Positions 45,123-53,987 of a stretch of 64,000 bases of DNA are shown piece by piece. Both the position numbers and the translations under genes were made by a program. The DNA is taken from positions 930,001 to 994,000 of the forward strand of contig NZ_CP090438.1 of NCBI RefSeq assembly GCF_021441885.1. The letters run 5' to 3'. Each line of letters opens with the position of its first letter. Within the stretch, counting starts at the first letter, position 1. The DNA is from Vibrio maritimus. GTDB lineage: Bacteria; Pseudomonadota; Gammaproteobacteria; Enterobacterales; Vibrionaceae. The notes under the pieces are model-generated. The model searched no databases. It was not told the DNA's origin and was given only the letters and a program-made list of their open reading frames with translations.

Positions 45123-46349
45123 CTAAGCTTTCTGATGTCCTGAGCGGTCTCGTGTTGCCACGCCGTTGTCAATAATCTTCGACTTACCCAATCCGATAAA
45201 CACCATCACGGTCGCCACTACGATACATACTGCACCCACGCTTACTTGTCCTTGGAAATCACCCGTTGCTGTTGCCGCTTGTGCCACAATTGGACCTGCT
45301 GCAAGACCAACGGTACCGATCTCCGGACCATAAGAGCTGAAGTAGCCCGATTTATCGGTGGTTGCCAGTGCTGTGTAGTAGCGAGCGTACATCATATTCC
45401 ACAGCATAATGTAGAAGGCAGAGAAGCCTAAAAACGAGGTGGTGTCGTTTGTGCTTGCCATTCCAAAACAGACAGCGGCATTAATCACACTCAGAGATAC
45501 AATAATGGTGGTATGGCTGTATTTTTTATCCACGACAGCCGTTAGGATGCCACCAATGACAGCCATTACTGAACCCACCGCCAACACTAGACCAACATCT
45601 TCTGTGGAAGCTTGCATGTCTGCACCGATAATTTCGATGTAAGGGTAGATGATGCCAAGACTCAAGCTATACACCAAGAACGCACCGCCAACCCAAATCA
45701 TAGGCACAACGTATTTCTTCTTGTCGACTGTGTCGCCATGTGTGGTCGAAATCTGCTTGTCCTTCTCGACGCGTCCGTTGTCTGGGTAAAACCAAAAGGC
45801 CACCAAGCAAAGTGCTGACGCAAACATAAAGAATTGGTACAGCGCATTAAGACCGAACTCTGCCATCAACTCTGGAATAAGAATGAACCAAGTGATGAGC
45901 CAAACGTTCAACGCGGCAATCATGTAGCCAAAATTGCGACCAGGATGTTTGGTAACACTCATACCAACAAGACCGAGTGAGTAGCCGATGCCTTGTCCAC
46001 TACCTGCAAGTAGGCGACTTGCGATAAAGCTATCGAAATCTTGTGCGGTCATGCTCATGTAGTTACCGGCAATAAGTGCGATGGCCGCGAGATAACCGAT
46101 GTATCGCCAATTTACGCGACGAATAAGAAGTAAAGAGAAGAGTAGAGAAGAGAGTGCAGTGGCGAGGAGTTCATACATGGCGATACTTTCTATCTGAGCA
46201 TCATCTAGTGCCATGGCTTCAGCGGCGCCACCGAGCATAAAGGGTAAAAAGTTAAACGCGTTGGGGGCAAACATCACCAGCATCATGGCGGCGATGATGA
46301 GCGCCTTTGAGTCGATCGTCCGTGTTGGGCTAACAAGTTTTTTTAGCAT
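45123..46349 (-). CDS. MFS transporter
   Basis: 408 residues and about 12 membrane helices with a central charged loop (residues 190-215, PDNGRVEKDKQISTTHGDTVDKKK). Family features include the SRLLAGSGQGIGYSLGLVGMSV segment in the fourth helix region. The substrate cannot be read from the sequence. The ATG at 46349 follows AGGAG at a 6-base distance. It is divergent from a LuxR-type regulator, and the shared 458-base upstream region holds two copies of a palindromic 17-mer, which suggests direct regulation. Confidence 0.87.
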   Translation of the reverse strand: MLKKLVSPTRTIDSKALIIAAMMLVMFAPNAFNFLPFMLGGAAEAMALDDAQIESIAMYELLATALSSLLFSLLLIRRVNWRYIGYLAAIALIAGNYMSMTAQDFDSFIASRLLAGSGQGIGYSLGLVGMSVTKHPGRNFGYMIAALNVWLITWFILIPELMAEFGLNALYQFFMFASALCLVAFWFYPDNGRVEKDKQISTTHGDTVDKKKYVVPMIWVGGAFLVYSLSLGIIYPYIEIIGADMQASTEDVGLVLAVGSVMAVIGGILTAVVDKKYSHTTIIVSLSVINAAVCFGMASTNDTTSFLGFSAFYIMLWNMMYARYYTALATTDKSGYFSSYGPEIGTVGLAAGPIVAQAATATGDFQGQVSVGAVCIVVATVMVFIGLGKSKIIDNGVATRDRSGHQKA

Positions 46350-46424
46350 ACTAAGCTCCTATCCATCCTAGAACAGCTTTGTTATAGATATGTTAATGGT
46401 GAGCATTTTTTAGCAATGACTGAA

Positions 46425-46441
46425 GTACCCATTTGGGTTAC
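46425..46441. promoter_or_regulatory. Operator-like palindrome, copy 1
   Basis: GTACCCATTTGGGTTAC is an imperfect palindrome (GT-n-CCCA-TT-TGGG-n-AC) about 76 bases upstream of the MFS start. A copy differing at one base across the shared 17 bases lies 97 bases away. Size and symmetry suit a dimeric HTH protein such as the adjacent LuxR-type regulator. Confidence 0.5.
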
Positions 46442-46521
46442 AGAAATGTTAATTAATGTAATTGTTGTGTTTCATATCAAAAGCCTTGTGATGATGAGCA
46501 AAAGTTCGCTGCTTTAGCGTG

Positions 46522-46540
46522 TCACCCATTCGGGTTACAG
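46522..46540. promoter_or_regulatory. Operator-like palindrome, copy 2
   Basis: TCACCCATTCGGGTTACAG shares ACCCATT-GGGTTACAG with copy 1, including the three bases after the palindrome. It lies about 270 bases before the regulator gene and 170 before the MFS gene. The 97-base separation would allow looping or two promoters. Confidence 0.5.
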
Positions 46541-46807
46541 GCTGATCGAATATTTGAAGCCGTGAGCACATTGTGACGAGAAATTTGAAGGTATCCGTTT
46601 AAATCGGGGGTAATTTACTTTTTATCAGCAACTATTTTTGTCAGGATGTTAGAAATAATATACTCAATTATGCATTCCAATCGATGATTCGAATAGATCT
46701 AATGCTGACGCGTTTAATCCTCTGGAGGGTCAAGGAGCGCCCACTTGAGCTGACATTGAGAAGCATGGTAATTGAATAGGCATGTGAAGTTAAGATAAGG
46801 AGTGTCT

Positions 46808-47662
46808 ATGTCTGAGACCAAAACACAGTCCGAGAGCGTAGAGGCTTGGTCGGAGTTCAATCAATATTATCCTCCCTTGATTGCCTCTATCGGAGAGAGC
46901 GATTTTCTAGACCGTTTATCTGAACTTGCTACCGCACTCGTCGACTACGATAGCTTGGTGGTGATGAGCTTCAGTACCGACAAGGCGCCTGTGGTGCTTC
47001 ATAACGACTCGAGCTATTTCAAAGACCAAGTCATCGACAAAGATTTTATGGGAGCGATGGTTCTCGATCCTTTCTATCAGTTAATTAGAAGGGGAGTCCG
47101 TCAAGGGATATTTCGTTTAGAAGATATTGCTCCCGATGAGTTTTACAGCAGTGACTACTACAACAAGATCTACAAACAGACGGGCTTGCAAAAAGAAATA
47201 GGGATTATCTCTAGCTGCAACGATGAGTTTTGTTTGGTGCTCTCGATTGGGCTGCGCAATAAAGCCGATGTTGAAGTCGATGAGCTCAAACGTTTGAACA
47301 CCTTTTATCGTTTGATTCAGTGTGCCATCTGCAAGCACTTTGAGGTTGGGCACCCTGAACAGCGCACCATTGGGCATCAATTGAATGATATTTTTAGTAA
47401 CTTTGGTAAAGATTTCTTGAGCGAGAGGGAGTGTCAGGTAACGCAACTGGTGTTGCAGGGATACTCTACCAAGGCTATTGCGCCTCTATTAGAGGTGAGC
47501 ACTGAGACGGTCAAGGTGTATCGAAAGCGTATTCACAATAAGTTAAAAATATCTTCCCAATCAGAGCTGTTTTCGCTGTTCCTAGAGGCGGCATCGACGG
47601 TGCCTGCAGATAGCAATATCGATCCACTTACGGTTTACTTTGGTGGTAAGAGCGTTCACTAG
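46808..47662 (+). CDS. LuxR-type transcriptional regulator
   Basis: 284 residues. The C-terminal LuxR HTH is clear: LSERECQVTQLVLQGYSTKAIAPLLEVSTETVKVYRKRIHNKLKISSQSELFSLFL (about 200-255). The N-terminal 180 residues form a sensory domain of unknown ligand (LATALVDYDSLVVMSFSTDKAPVVLHND and ILSS-type Cys-containing core GIISSCNDEFCLVLSIGLRNKAD). It does not show the acyl-homoserine-lactone-binding Trp/Tyr/Asp pattern of LuxR itself. The ATG at 46808 is chosen because AAGGAG stands 5 bases upstream; a GTG at 46802 adds two residues. It is divergent from the MFS gene. Confidence 0.88.
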   Translation: MSETKTQSESVEAWSEFNQYYPPLIASIGESDFLDRLSELATALVDYDSLVVMSFSTDKAPVVLHNDSSYFKDQVIDKDFMGAMVLDPFYQLIRRGVRQGIFRLEDIAPDEFYSSDYYNKIYKQTGLQKEIGIISSCNDEFCLVLSIGLRNKADVEVDELKRLNTFYRLIQCAICKHFEVGHPEQRTIGHQLNDIFSNFGKDFLSERECQVTQLVLQGYSTKAIAPLLEVSTETVKVYRKRIHNKLKISSQSELFSLFLEAASTVPADSNIDPLTVYFGGKSVH

Positions 47663-47685
47663 TGAATCGTCCCCTATAAGGGTTA

Positions 47686-47714
47686 TTGGCTTAAATGTTA
47701 AATATATTTAACAT
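47686..47714 (+). promoter_or_regulatory. Candidate promoter overlapping a 20-base palindrome
   Basis: TTGGCT (47686-47691), 17 bases, TAACAT (47709-47714) fit a sigma-70 promoter. The perfect palindrome ATGTTAAATATATTTAACAT (47695-47714) fills the spacer and -10, so a dimeric repressor could sit there. Confidence 0.4.
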
Positions 47715-47720
47715 AGTGAG

Positions 47721-47849
47721 TGTTGGAACCAGTAACCGCCTTCGAACAGCGCTTGCTAGTGACACATCTCCTTATCTGAGCGCACGCTTGAGCCGCGTGG
47801 CGCCATCAGTTTACCCGATCTCTTGGTAGTCAGAGGTCGGGTTTTTTTT
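47721..47849 (+). ncRNA. Predicted small RNA or regulator 3' transcript with strong terminator
   Basis: ACCCGATCTCT-N8-AGAGGTCGGGT followed by eight T (47813-47849) is a strong intrinsic terminator 150 bases beyond the LuxR-type gene stop. A promoter-like pair at 47686-47714 would start an RNA of about 130 bases ending there. No ribosome-binding site with a useful frame was found in it. It may instead simply be the 3'UTR of the regulator. Either way the terminator isolates the opp region. Confidence 0.4.
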
Positions 47850-48309
47850 GTGATCTCAATCCTAGGATGAACTCAACGTGTCAGTTCGAATGTGACTTCG
47901 TTCACGTTTGGATTTTTTGTGGTGTTTGATAATTCTGGCGGGTCGGTAAAATGAAAACGAATTGTTAAATATGTCGTTCCTTTTATGGAGGATTGTGCTG
48001 TTTAATGATTTGATTTTAGAACTATCAATATATATTTCTGGTGATAATTTTCTAAATAGAAGGAAAATATTGCCATTGGACCATGTTGCAGAGCTTTTAC
48101 CTAATTTTTATTAGGCTCAGGAGAATTATGCCATTTTTGCTACAAAAATATGGCAAATTCCTTTGAAGATTGGTAATGTGGTCCGCAATCTTTGTATGGA
48201 TTTAGAATTTTGTGCTCATTTTTTAAGCTAAATAATTCTAAAATGCTGGCCGTTCTAGCAATCTTACAAAGAAGTCATGGATGCAATAATAAAACTTGGA
48301 GTTAAATAC
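47850..48309 (+). other. Long AT-rich oppA upstream/leader region
   Basis: 460 bases, strongly AT-rich. It contains CCTAAT-TTTT-ATTAGG (48100-48115), a hairpin extended by GAGC/GCTC; an overlapping TGCCAT.../ATGGCA pair (48129-48154); and a 12-codon frame with a strong Shine-Dalgarno sequence. The promoter could not be placed with confidence. Long structured leaders are typical of opp/dpp mRNAs, which are frequent targets of small RNAs. Confidence 0.5.
48128..48166 (+). CDS. Candidate 12-residue leader peptide before oppA
   Basis: ATG at 48128 is preceded by CAGGAG (48118-48123) and reads MPFLLQKYGKFL before TGA at 48164. The frame coincides with an inverted repeat (TGCCAT/ATGGCA), so translation would melt it. 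It lies 143 bases before oppA. Too short to judge by composition; it may be chance. Confidence 0.25.
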   Translation: MPFLLQKYGKFL

Positions 48310-49941
48310 ATGTACAAGAATAAGATCACGCAAGCCCTTCTTCTAGGTGCTGGCATGGCAGTGGCTGCCACTTCTTTTTCTACTCTTGCCGCAGATGTTC
48401 CAGCTGGCACGAAACTAGCAGAAAAACAAGAGCTTGTTCGTGGTAACGGTACCGAGGTAGCAACACTCGATCCGCACAAATCTCAAGGTGTTCCTGAGTC
48501 TCACGTAATTCGTGATCTTCTAGAAGGCCTAGTAAACCAAGATGCAAACGGCAAAACCATCCCTGGTGTTGCGACTTCTTGGGAAACCGAAGACAACCAA
48601 ACCTTTACTTTCCACCTACGCAAAGACGCAAAATGGTCTAACGGCGACCCTGTAACTGCAAACGACTTCGTTTACAGCTTCCAGCGCGCGGTTGATCCAG
48701 CGACAGCTTCTCCATACGCTTGGTACATGGAATACACCAAGATGGCGAACGCAAAAGACATCGTTGCTGGTAAAAAAGACAAGAGCGAGCTAGGTGTTAA
48801 AGCGGTTGACGACTACACACTAGAAGTAACGCTAGACACAGCAGTTCCTTACTTCGTAATGATGATGGGCCACACAACAGTGAAGCCTGTTCACAAAGCG
48901 ACAGTAGAGAAGTTCGGTGACCAGTGGACTAAACCAGAAAACTTCGTAGGTAACGGTGCATTCGTTCCTAACAAGTGGGTAGTGAACGAGCGTCTAGAGC
49001 TAGTGCGTAACGCAAATTACTGGGATAACGACGCAACAGTTCTTAACAAGGTAACTTTCCTACCTATCGAGAACCAAGTTGCAGAAATGAACCGTTTCCT
49101 TTCTGGCGAGCTAGACTTCACATACGAAGTTCCTAACGAGCACTTCCGTCGTCTACAGAAAGATTACGCTGAAGACGTAAACATCAAGGGTAACCTGTGT
49201 ACGTACTACTACCAGTTCAACGCACAGAAAGCACCTTTCAACGATGTTCGTGTCCGTAAAGCAATGTCTTACGCAATGGACCGCGATATCGTAACTAAAG
49301 CGATTCTAGGTCAAGGCCAGAAGCCAGCTTACTTCCTAACTCCAGAGATCACTGCAGGCTTCGACCCTGTAACTCCAGAGTACGGTCAAATGTCTCAAAA
49401 AGAGCGTATCGCTGAAGCGAAACGTCTTCTTGAAGAAGCAGGTTACACTAAGAGCAACCCTCTAGAGTTCAACCTACTTTACAACACATCTGAAAACCAC
49501 AAGAAGATTGCTGTAGCAATCGCGTCTATGTGGAAGAAAGAGCTAGGCATCAATGCGAAGCTTGAAAACCAAGAGTGGAAATCTTACCTAGACAGCAAAG
49601 ACAGCGGTGACTTTGACGTAGCACGTGCTGGCTGGTGTGGTGACTACAACGAAGCGTCTTCTTTCCTAACATTGATGGTAAGTCAGAACACGACTGCGGG
49701 TCAGCACTATAAGAGCGCTGAGTACGACAAAGTTATCGATAAAGCACTGCACTCTACTTCAGAAGAAGAGCGTACAGCACTTTACATCGAAGCTGAGAAA
49801 ATCCTAGCGAAAGATATGCCAATCGCGCCTATCTATCAATACGTTACAACACGTCTTGTATCTCCACAGCTTGGTGGTTACCCAGAAGGTAACGCAGAAG
49901 ATAAGATCTACTCAAAAGATCTCTACATCAAAGCTAAGTAA
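48310..49941 (+). CDS. oppA: Oligopeptide ABC transporter periplasmic binding protein OppA
   Basis: 543 residues, SBP family 5. The signal peptide ends near STLAADVPAG (about residue 25). Family text includes ATLDPHKSQGVPESHVIRDLLEGL, the FHLRKDAKWSNGDPVTANDFVYSFQRAVDP signature, and NNDVRVRKA-type loop (APFNDVRVRKAMSYAMDRD). It delivers peptides to OppBCDF. I chose the ATG at 48310, with GGAG 8 bases upstream, which starts at a normal signal peptide; an ATG at 48277 adds 11 residues without a ribosome site. Codon choice is very biased (GTA, CTA, GAA, AAC), suggesting high expression. Confidence 0.95.
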   Translation: MYKNKITQALLLGAGMAVAATSFSTLAADVPAGTKLAEKQELVRGNGTEVATLDPHKSQGVPESHVIRDLLEGLVNQDANGKTIPGVATSWETEDNQTFTFHLRKDAKWSNGDPVTANDFVYSFQRAVDPATASPYAWYMEYTKMANAKDIVAGKKDKSELGVKAVDDYTLEVTLDTAVPYFVMMMGHTTVKPVHKATVEKFGDQWTKPENFVGNGAFVPNKWVVNERLELVRNANYWDNDATVLNKVTFLPIENQVAEMNRFLSGELDFTYEVPNEHFRRLQKDYAEDVNIKGNLCTYYYQFNAQKAPFNDVRVRKAMSYAMDRDIVTKAILGQGQKPAYFLTPEITAGFDPVTPEYGQMSQKERIAEAKRLLEEAGYTKSNPLEFNLLYNTSENHKKIAVAIASMWKKELGINAKLENQEWKSYLDSKDSGDFDVARAGWCGDYNEASSFLTLMVSQNTTAGQHYKSAEYDKVIDKALHSTSEEERTALYIEAEKILAKDMPIAPIYQYVTTRLVSPQLGGYPEGNAEDKIYSKDLYIKAK

Positions 49942-50040
49942 TTCTATATAAAAAAAATAACGAACTAAGACACTGTGTGTGCATTTAGCACACGCAGCGT
50001 CTTCTTATTATTAATTGTCACAGACTGGATGGATGAGTTT

Positions 50041-50961
50041 ATGATTAAATTCATACTTAAACGGATATTTGAAGCAATACCGACACTGTTGGTATTGATT
50101 ACTGTCTCATTTTTCTTGATGCGTTTCGCACCAGGCAACCCATTTTCAAGTGAGCGCCCACTTCCACCGGAAGTAATGGCGAACATCGAAGCAAAATACG
50201 GCTTAGATAAGCCAGTATTTGAACAGTACACTACGTACCTCACGAACATCATTCAAGGCGACTTCGGTCCGTCATTTAAATATCAAGATTACACGGTAAA
50301 TGAGCTGATCTCGGTGGCGCTTCCTGTGTCAGCGAAAGTCGGTTTAATTGCCTTTATATTTACTGTCATCATGGGGGTCACGGTAGGAACCATTGCCGCC
50401 TTGAAGCAGAATACCTGGGTGGACTACACCATAATGTCCACCGCCATGCTGGGAGTGGTAATGCCATCTTTCGTATTGGCCCCAGCACTGATCTACCTAT
50501 TTTCACTGCACTGGAATTTGTTCCCAGCGGGTGGTTGGCACGATGGCAGCTTTAAGTATCTGTTCCTTCCTGTTATCGGCATGTCGCTACTTTACGTGGC
50601 AACTTTCGCGCGTATCACGCGTGGTAGCATGATTGAAACACTGAACAGTAACTTTATTCGTACCGCACGCGCCAAAGGTTTGAGCTATCGATACATTGTT
50701 ATCAAGCACGCACTAAAGCCAGCGCTATTACCTGTGGTTTCGTACATGGGTCCAGCGTTCGTGGGTATTATTACTGGTTCAGTTGTTATCGAAACTATCT
50801 TCGGTCTACCGGGTATCGGTAAGCTGTTTGTGAACGCGGCATTTAACCGTGACTATTCGTTAGTAATGGGTGTGACCATTCTTATCGGCTTCCTATTCAT
50901 TCTGTTTAACGCCATCGTAGATATTTTGCTTGCGATGATCGACCCGAAAATTCGTTACTAA
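50041..50961 (+). CDS. oppB: Oligopeptide transporter permease OppB
   Basis: 306 residues, identical in length to E. coli OppB, with six membrane helices. The N-terminus is MIKFILKRIFEAIPTLLVLITVSFFLMRFAPGNPF, and the EAA loop that contacts the ATPases is TARAKGLSYRYIVIKHALKPALLPV. The ATG at 50041 has GGATGAG upstream; the longer frame to 49975 runs through the intergenic region. The 99-base oppA-oppB gap holds no strong terminator. In V. cholerae this gene is the target of OppZ, an RNA made from the same operon's 3' end. Confidence 0.96.
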   Translation: MIKFILKRIFEAIPTLLVLITVSFFLMRFAPGNPFSSERPLPPEVMANIEAKYGLDKPVFEQYTTYLTNIIQGDFGPSFKYQDYTVNELISVALPVSAKVGLIAFIFTVIMGVTVGTIAALKQNTWVDYTIMSTAMLGVVMPSFVLAPALIYLFSLHWNLFPAGGWHDGSFKYLFLPVIGMSLLYVATFARITRGSMIETLNSNFIRTARAKGLSYRYIVIKHALKPALLPVVSYMGPAFVGIITGSVVIETIFGLPGIGKLFVNAAFNRDYSLVMGVTILIGFLFILFNAIVDILLAMIDPKIRY

Positions 50962-50973
50962 GGGAGTGTGGTA

Positions 50974-51879
50974 ATGATGCTAACGAAAAAAGAAAACTTA
51001 GAAGCGGTAGAAAAGTTTTCAGAGAGCCTAGAAATTGAAGGTCGTAGCTTGTGGCAAGACGCGCGTATCCGCTTTATGCGCAACAAAGCTGCGATGGTCA
51101 GTTTGTTTATCCTGTTTGTTATGACGATGGCGGTTATCTTCCTGCCAATGATCGCGCCTTATACTTTCGACGACACAGATTGGTACGCGATGCATGCTGC
51201 ACCAAGCGCAGAGCATTGGTTTGGTACAGATAGCCTAGGCCGTGACCTATATGTTCGTACCCTTATCGGTGGTCGAATCTCGTTGATGGTAGGTGTTCTT
51301 GGTGCCTTTGTAGCAGTACTGATAGGTACGTTATACGGCGCGGCATCTGGCTTTATCGGCGGTAAAGTTGACCGAGTTATGATGCGTATCCTAGAGATCC
51401 TGTACGCAGTACCATTCATGTTCCTAGTCATCGTACTAGTGACCTTCTTTGGTCGTAACATTGTACTTATCTTTGTTGCTATCGGTGCGATTGCATGGCT
51501 AGACATGGCGCGTATTGTACGTGGTCAAACGCTCAGCTTGCGTAGCAAAGAGTTTATTGAAGCGGCACACGTATCAGGCGTAAGCACATGGCGCATTATT
51601 ACGCGTCACATTGTTCCTAACGTTCTGGGTATCGTAGCGGTTTACTCAACGCTTCTGATTCCAAGCATGATCCTAACGGAATCATTCTTGTCATTCCTTG
51701 GTCTTGGTGTTCAAGAGCCAATGACGAGCTGGGGTGCCCTTCTTCAAGAAGGCTCACAAACAATGGAAGTTGCCATTTGGCAGCTAACATTCCCAGCAAT
51801 CTTCATGGTGGTAACACTATTCTGCTTTAACTATGTGGGCGACGGTCTTCGTGACGCGTTAGATCCAAAAGACAGATAA
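50974..51879 (+). CDS. oppC: Oligopeptide transporter permease OppC
   Basis: A 301-residue permease with an N-terminal cytoplasmic extension (MMLTKKENLEAVEKFSESLEIEGRSLWQDARIRFM) and six helices. The EAA loop IEAAHVSGVSTWRIITRHIVPNVLGI is intact, and the protein ends GDGLRDALDPKDR as in E. coli. The ATG at 50974 has AAGGGAG 7 bases upstream; a GTG at 50968 adds two residues. It pairs with OppB to form the membrane channel. oppD begins 19 bases later. Confidence 0.96.
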   Translation: MMLTKKENLEAVEKFSESLEIEGRSLWQDARIRFMRNKAAMVSLFILFVMTMAVIFLPMIAPYTFDDTDWYAMHAAPSAEHWFGTDSLGRDLYVRTLIGGRISLMVGVLGAFVAVLIGTLYGAASGFIGGKVDRVMMRILEILYAVPFMFLVIVLVTFFGRNIVLIFVAIGAIAWLDMARIVRGQTLSLRSKEFIEAAHVSGVSTWRIITRHIVPNVLGIVAVYSTLLIPSMILTESFLSFLGLGVQEPMTSWGALLQEGSQTMEVAIWQLTFPAIFMVVTLFCFNYVGDGLRDALDPKDR

Positions 51880-51898
51880 TAACGATTAAGGAAGTACT

Positions 51899-52870
51899 AT
51901 GAGCTTATTAGATGTAAAAGATCTGCGTGTCGAATTTAAAACGCAGGATGGTATGGTAACCGCAGTTAACGACCTAAACTTCTCACTGAACCAAGGTGAA
52001 ACGCTTGGTATCGTAGGTGAGTCCGGTTCAGGTAAATCTCAGACTGTATTCTCAATCATGGGTTTGCTAGCGAAAAACGGTATTGTATCGGGCAGCGCTC
52101 AGTTTGAAGGTCGTGAGATCCTTAACCTACCAGAGAAAGAGCTGAACAAAGTTCGTGCAGAGCAGATTGCGATGATCTTCCAGGACCCAATGACCTCACT
52201 GAACCCTTACATGAAGGTAAGTGATCAGTTGATGGAAGTACTGATGCTGCACAAAGGCATGGGCAAAGCGGAAGCGTTCGAAGAATCTGTTCGCATGCTA
52301 GAAGCGGTTAAGATCCCAGAAGCACGTAAGCGTATTACCATGTATCCGCATGAGTTTTCAGGCGGTATGCGTCAGCGTGTAATGATTGCGATGGCACTAC
52401 TTTGTCGTCCAAAACTTCTGATTGCCGATGAGCCTACTACGGCACTCGACGTAACTGTTCAGGCGCAGATCATGGATCTTCTGAACGAGCTAAAAACAGA
52501 GTTCAATACAGCAATCATTATGATTACCCACGATTTGGGCGTTGTGGCTGGTTCTTGTGACAAAGTACTCGTGATGTACGCGGGTCGTACGATGGAATAC
52601 GGTACCGTTGATGAGATCTTCTACAACCCAAGTCACCCATATGCCGAGGGTCTGCTAAAGGCAATCCCTCGCTTGGATACCGAAGGTGAAATTCTGCCTA
52701 CGATTCCAGGCAACCCACCTAACTTGCTACGTCTACCACCAGGCTGTCCTTACCAAGAGCGTTGCCACCGTGCAACACCTCAGTGCAGCGTGGAAGCACC
52801 AAAGCTAGAGAACTTTGGTCAAGGTCGTCAACGTGCGTGTTTTTCTGATTGGGAGGCTTGGGCCAAATGA
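51899..52870 (+). CDS. oppD: Oligopeptide transporter ATPase OppD
   Basis: A 323-residue ABC ATPase. Walker A is GESGSGKSQT (about 41-50), the Q-loop MIFQDPMTSLNPYM, the signature FSGGMRQRVMIAMALL, and Walker B LLIADEPTTALDVT. The C-terminal extension has CPYQERCHRATPQC, whose four cysteines fit the iron-sulfur cluster region known in Dpp/Opp ATPases. It forms the ATPase pair with OppF. Its TGA overlaps the oppF ATG (ATGA). Confidence 0.96.
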   Translation: MSLLDVKDLRVEFKTQDGMVTAVNDLNFSLNQGETLGIVGESGSGKSQTVFSIMGLLAKNGIVSGSAQFEGREILNLPEKELNKVRAEQIAMIFQDPMTSLNPYMKVSDQLMEVLMLHKGMGKAEAFEESVRMLEAVKIPEARKRITMYPHEFSGGMRQRVMIAMALLCRPKLLIADEPTTALDVTVQAQIMDLLNELKTEFNTAIIMITHDLGVVAGSCDKVLVMYAGRTMEYGTVDEIFYNPSHPYAEGLLKAIPRLDTEGEILPTIPGNPPNLLRLPPGCPYQERCHRATPQCSVEAPKLENFGQGRQRACFSDWEAWAK

Positions 52871-53868
52871 ATGCAATGACAAATAACAAAGAACTTCTTT
52901 TAGACGTTAAAGACCTTAAGGTTCACTTTAGCATTGCTTCTAAGTCCGCATGGCCTTGGAGCAAGCCTTCTAACCTAAAAGCTGTCGACGGTGTTAACGT
53001 ACGTTTATACGAAGGCGAGACACTGGGCGTTGTAGGCGAGTCTGGTTGTGGTAAATCTACGTTTGCTCGTGCCATCATTGGCCTTGTAGAAGCGACGGAC
53101 GGTGAAGTGATGTGGCTTGGTCAAGATCTGACTAAGATGCAAGCGGTTCAGCGTCGTAATACGCGTAAAGAAATCCAAATGATTTTCCAGGATCCTTTGG
53201 CGTCGCTTAACCCGCGTATGACAGTGGGCGACATCATCGCAGAGCCTCTAGAGACCTTCTATCCAGAACTTTCTAAGCAAGAAGTGAAAGATCGCGTTAA
53301 GGAAATGATGGCTAAGGTAGGTCTACTACCAAACGTTATCAACCGTTACCCTCACGAGTTCTCGGGTGGTCAGTGTCAGCGTATCGGTATCGCACGTGCA
53401 CTTATCCTAAAGCCTAAGATGATCATCTGTGATGAACCAGTATCAGCACTAGACGTATCGATTCAGGCTCAGGTTGTTAACCTTCTTAAAGAGCTACAAA
53501 AAGAGTTAGGTTTGAGCTTGGTTTTCATTGCCCACGATTTGTCGGTAGTAAAACACATCTCTGATCGCGTATTGGTTATGTACCTAGGTAACGCCGTTGA
53601 ACTTGGTGAAGCTGAGGCACTGTTTGCTGACCCGAAACACCCGTATACACGAGCGTTGATGTCTGCAGTTCCAATCCCAGATCCAAAGATTGAACGCTCA
53701 AAGACGATTCAAATGCTTGAGGGTGATTTGCCTTCACCAATTAACCCACCATCGGGTTGTGTGTTCCGCACGCGCTGTCCACAAGCGACAGAGCAGTGCG
53801 CACAACAAAAACCAACAATACAGGGAACGGACGTACACGCAGTGTCGTGCCTAAACGTTAGCGTTTAG
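52867..53868 (+). CDS. oppF: Oligopeptide transporter ATPase OppF
   Basis: A 333-residue ABC ATPase. Walker A is GESGCGKST, signature FSGGQCQRIGIARALI, Walker B MIICDEPVSALDVS, and the C-terminal Cys motif is CVFRTRCPQATEQC. The start at ATG 52867 gives MNAMTNNKELLLDVKDLKVHF and overlaps the oppD stop by 4 bases; the longer frame inside oppD is not family-like. It completes oppABCDF. The 3'UTR after it ends in a strong terminator. Confidence 0.96.
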   Translation: MNAMTNNKELLLDVKDLKVHFSIASKSAWPWSKPSNLKAVDGVNVRLYEGETLGVVGESGCGKSTFARAIIGLVEATDGEVMWLGQDLTKMQAVQRRNTRKEIQMIFQDPLASLNPRMTVGDIIAEPLETFYPELSKQEVKDRVKEMMAKVGLLPNVINRYPHEFSGGQCQRIGIARALILKPKMIICDEPVSALDVSIQAQVVNLLKELQKELGLSLVFIAHDLSVVKHISDRVLVMYLGNAVELGEAEALFADPKHPYTRALMSAVPIPDPKIERSKTIQMLEGDLPSPINPPSGCVFRTRCPQATEQCAQQKPTIQGTDVHAVSCLNVSV

Positions 53869-53879
53869 TGTATCCCAGT

Positions 53880-53987
53880 AATCGAATAGCAAGGAAAGCC
53901 CTAACGGTATGTGTGAGCTGTTAGGGCCGCTATTTTCAGCCTGTGACGGGCCTAAGCGCGACGAGTAAGTTTAGTCGCGCTTTTTTT
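53880..53987 (+). ncRNA. Candidate OppZ-type small RNA in the oppF 3'UTR, with the operon terminator
   Basis: Downstream of oppF are GCCCTAAC/GTTAGGGC (a stem around a 14-base loop) and then AAGCGCGAC-N11-GTCGCGCTT merging into seven T (53954-53987), a strong intrinsic terminator. In V. cholerae the oppABCDF 3'UTR is cut by RNase E to release OppZ, which represses oppB and the distal genes. The same operon and a structured 3'UTR are present here; sequence homology to OppZ was not checked, so the name is an inference and the 5' end is a guess. Confidence 0.45.
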
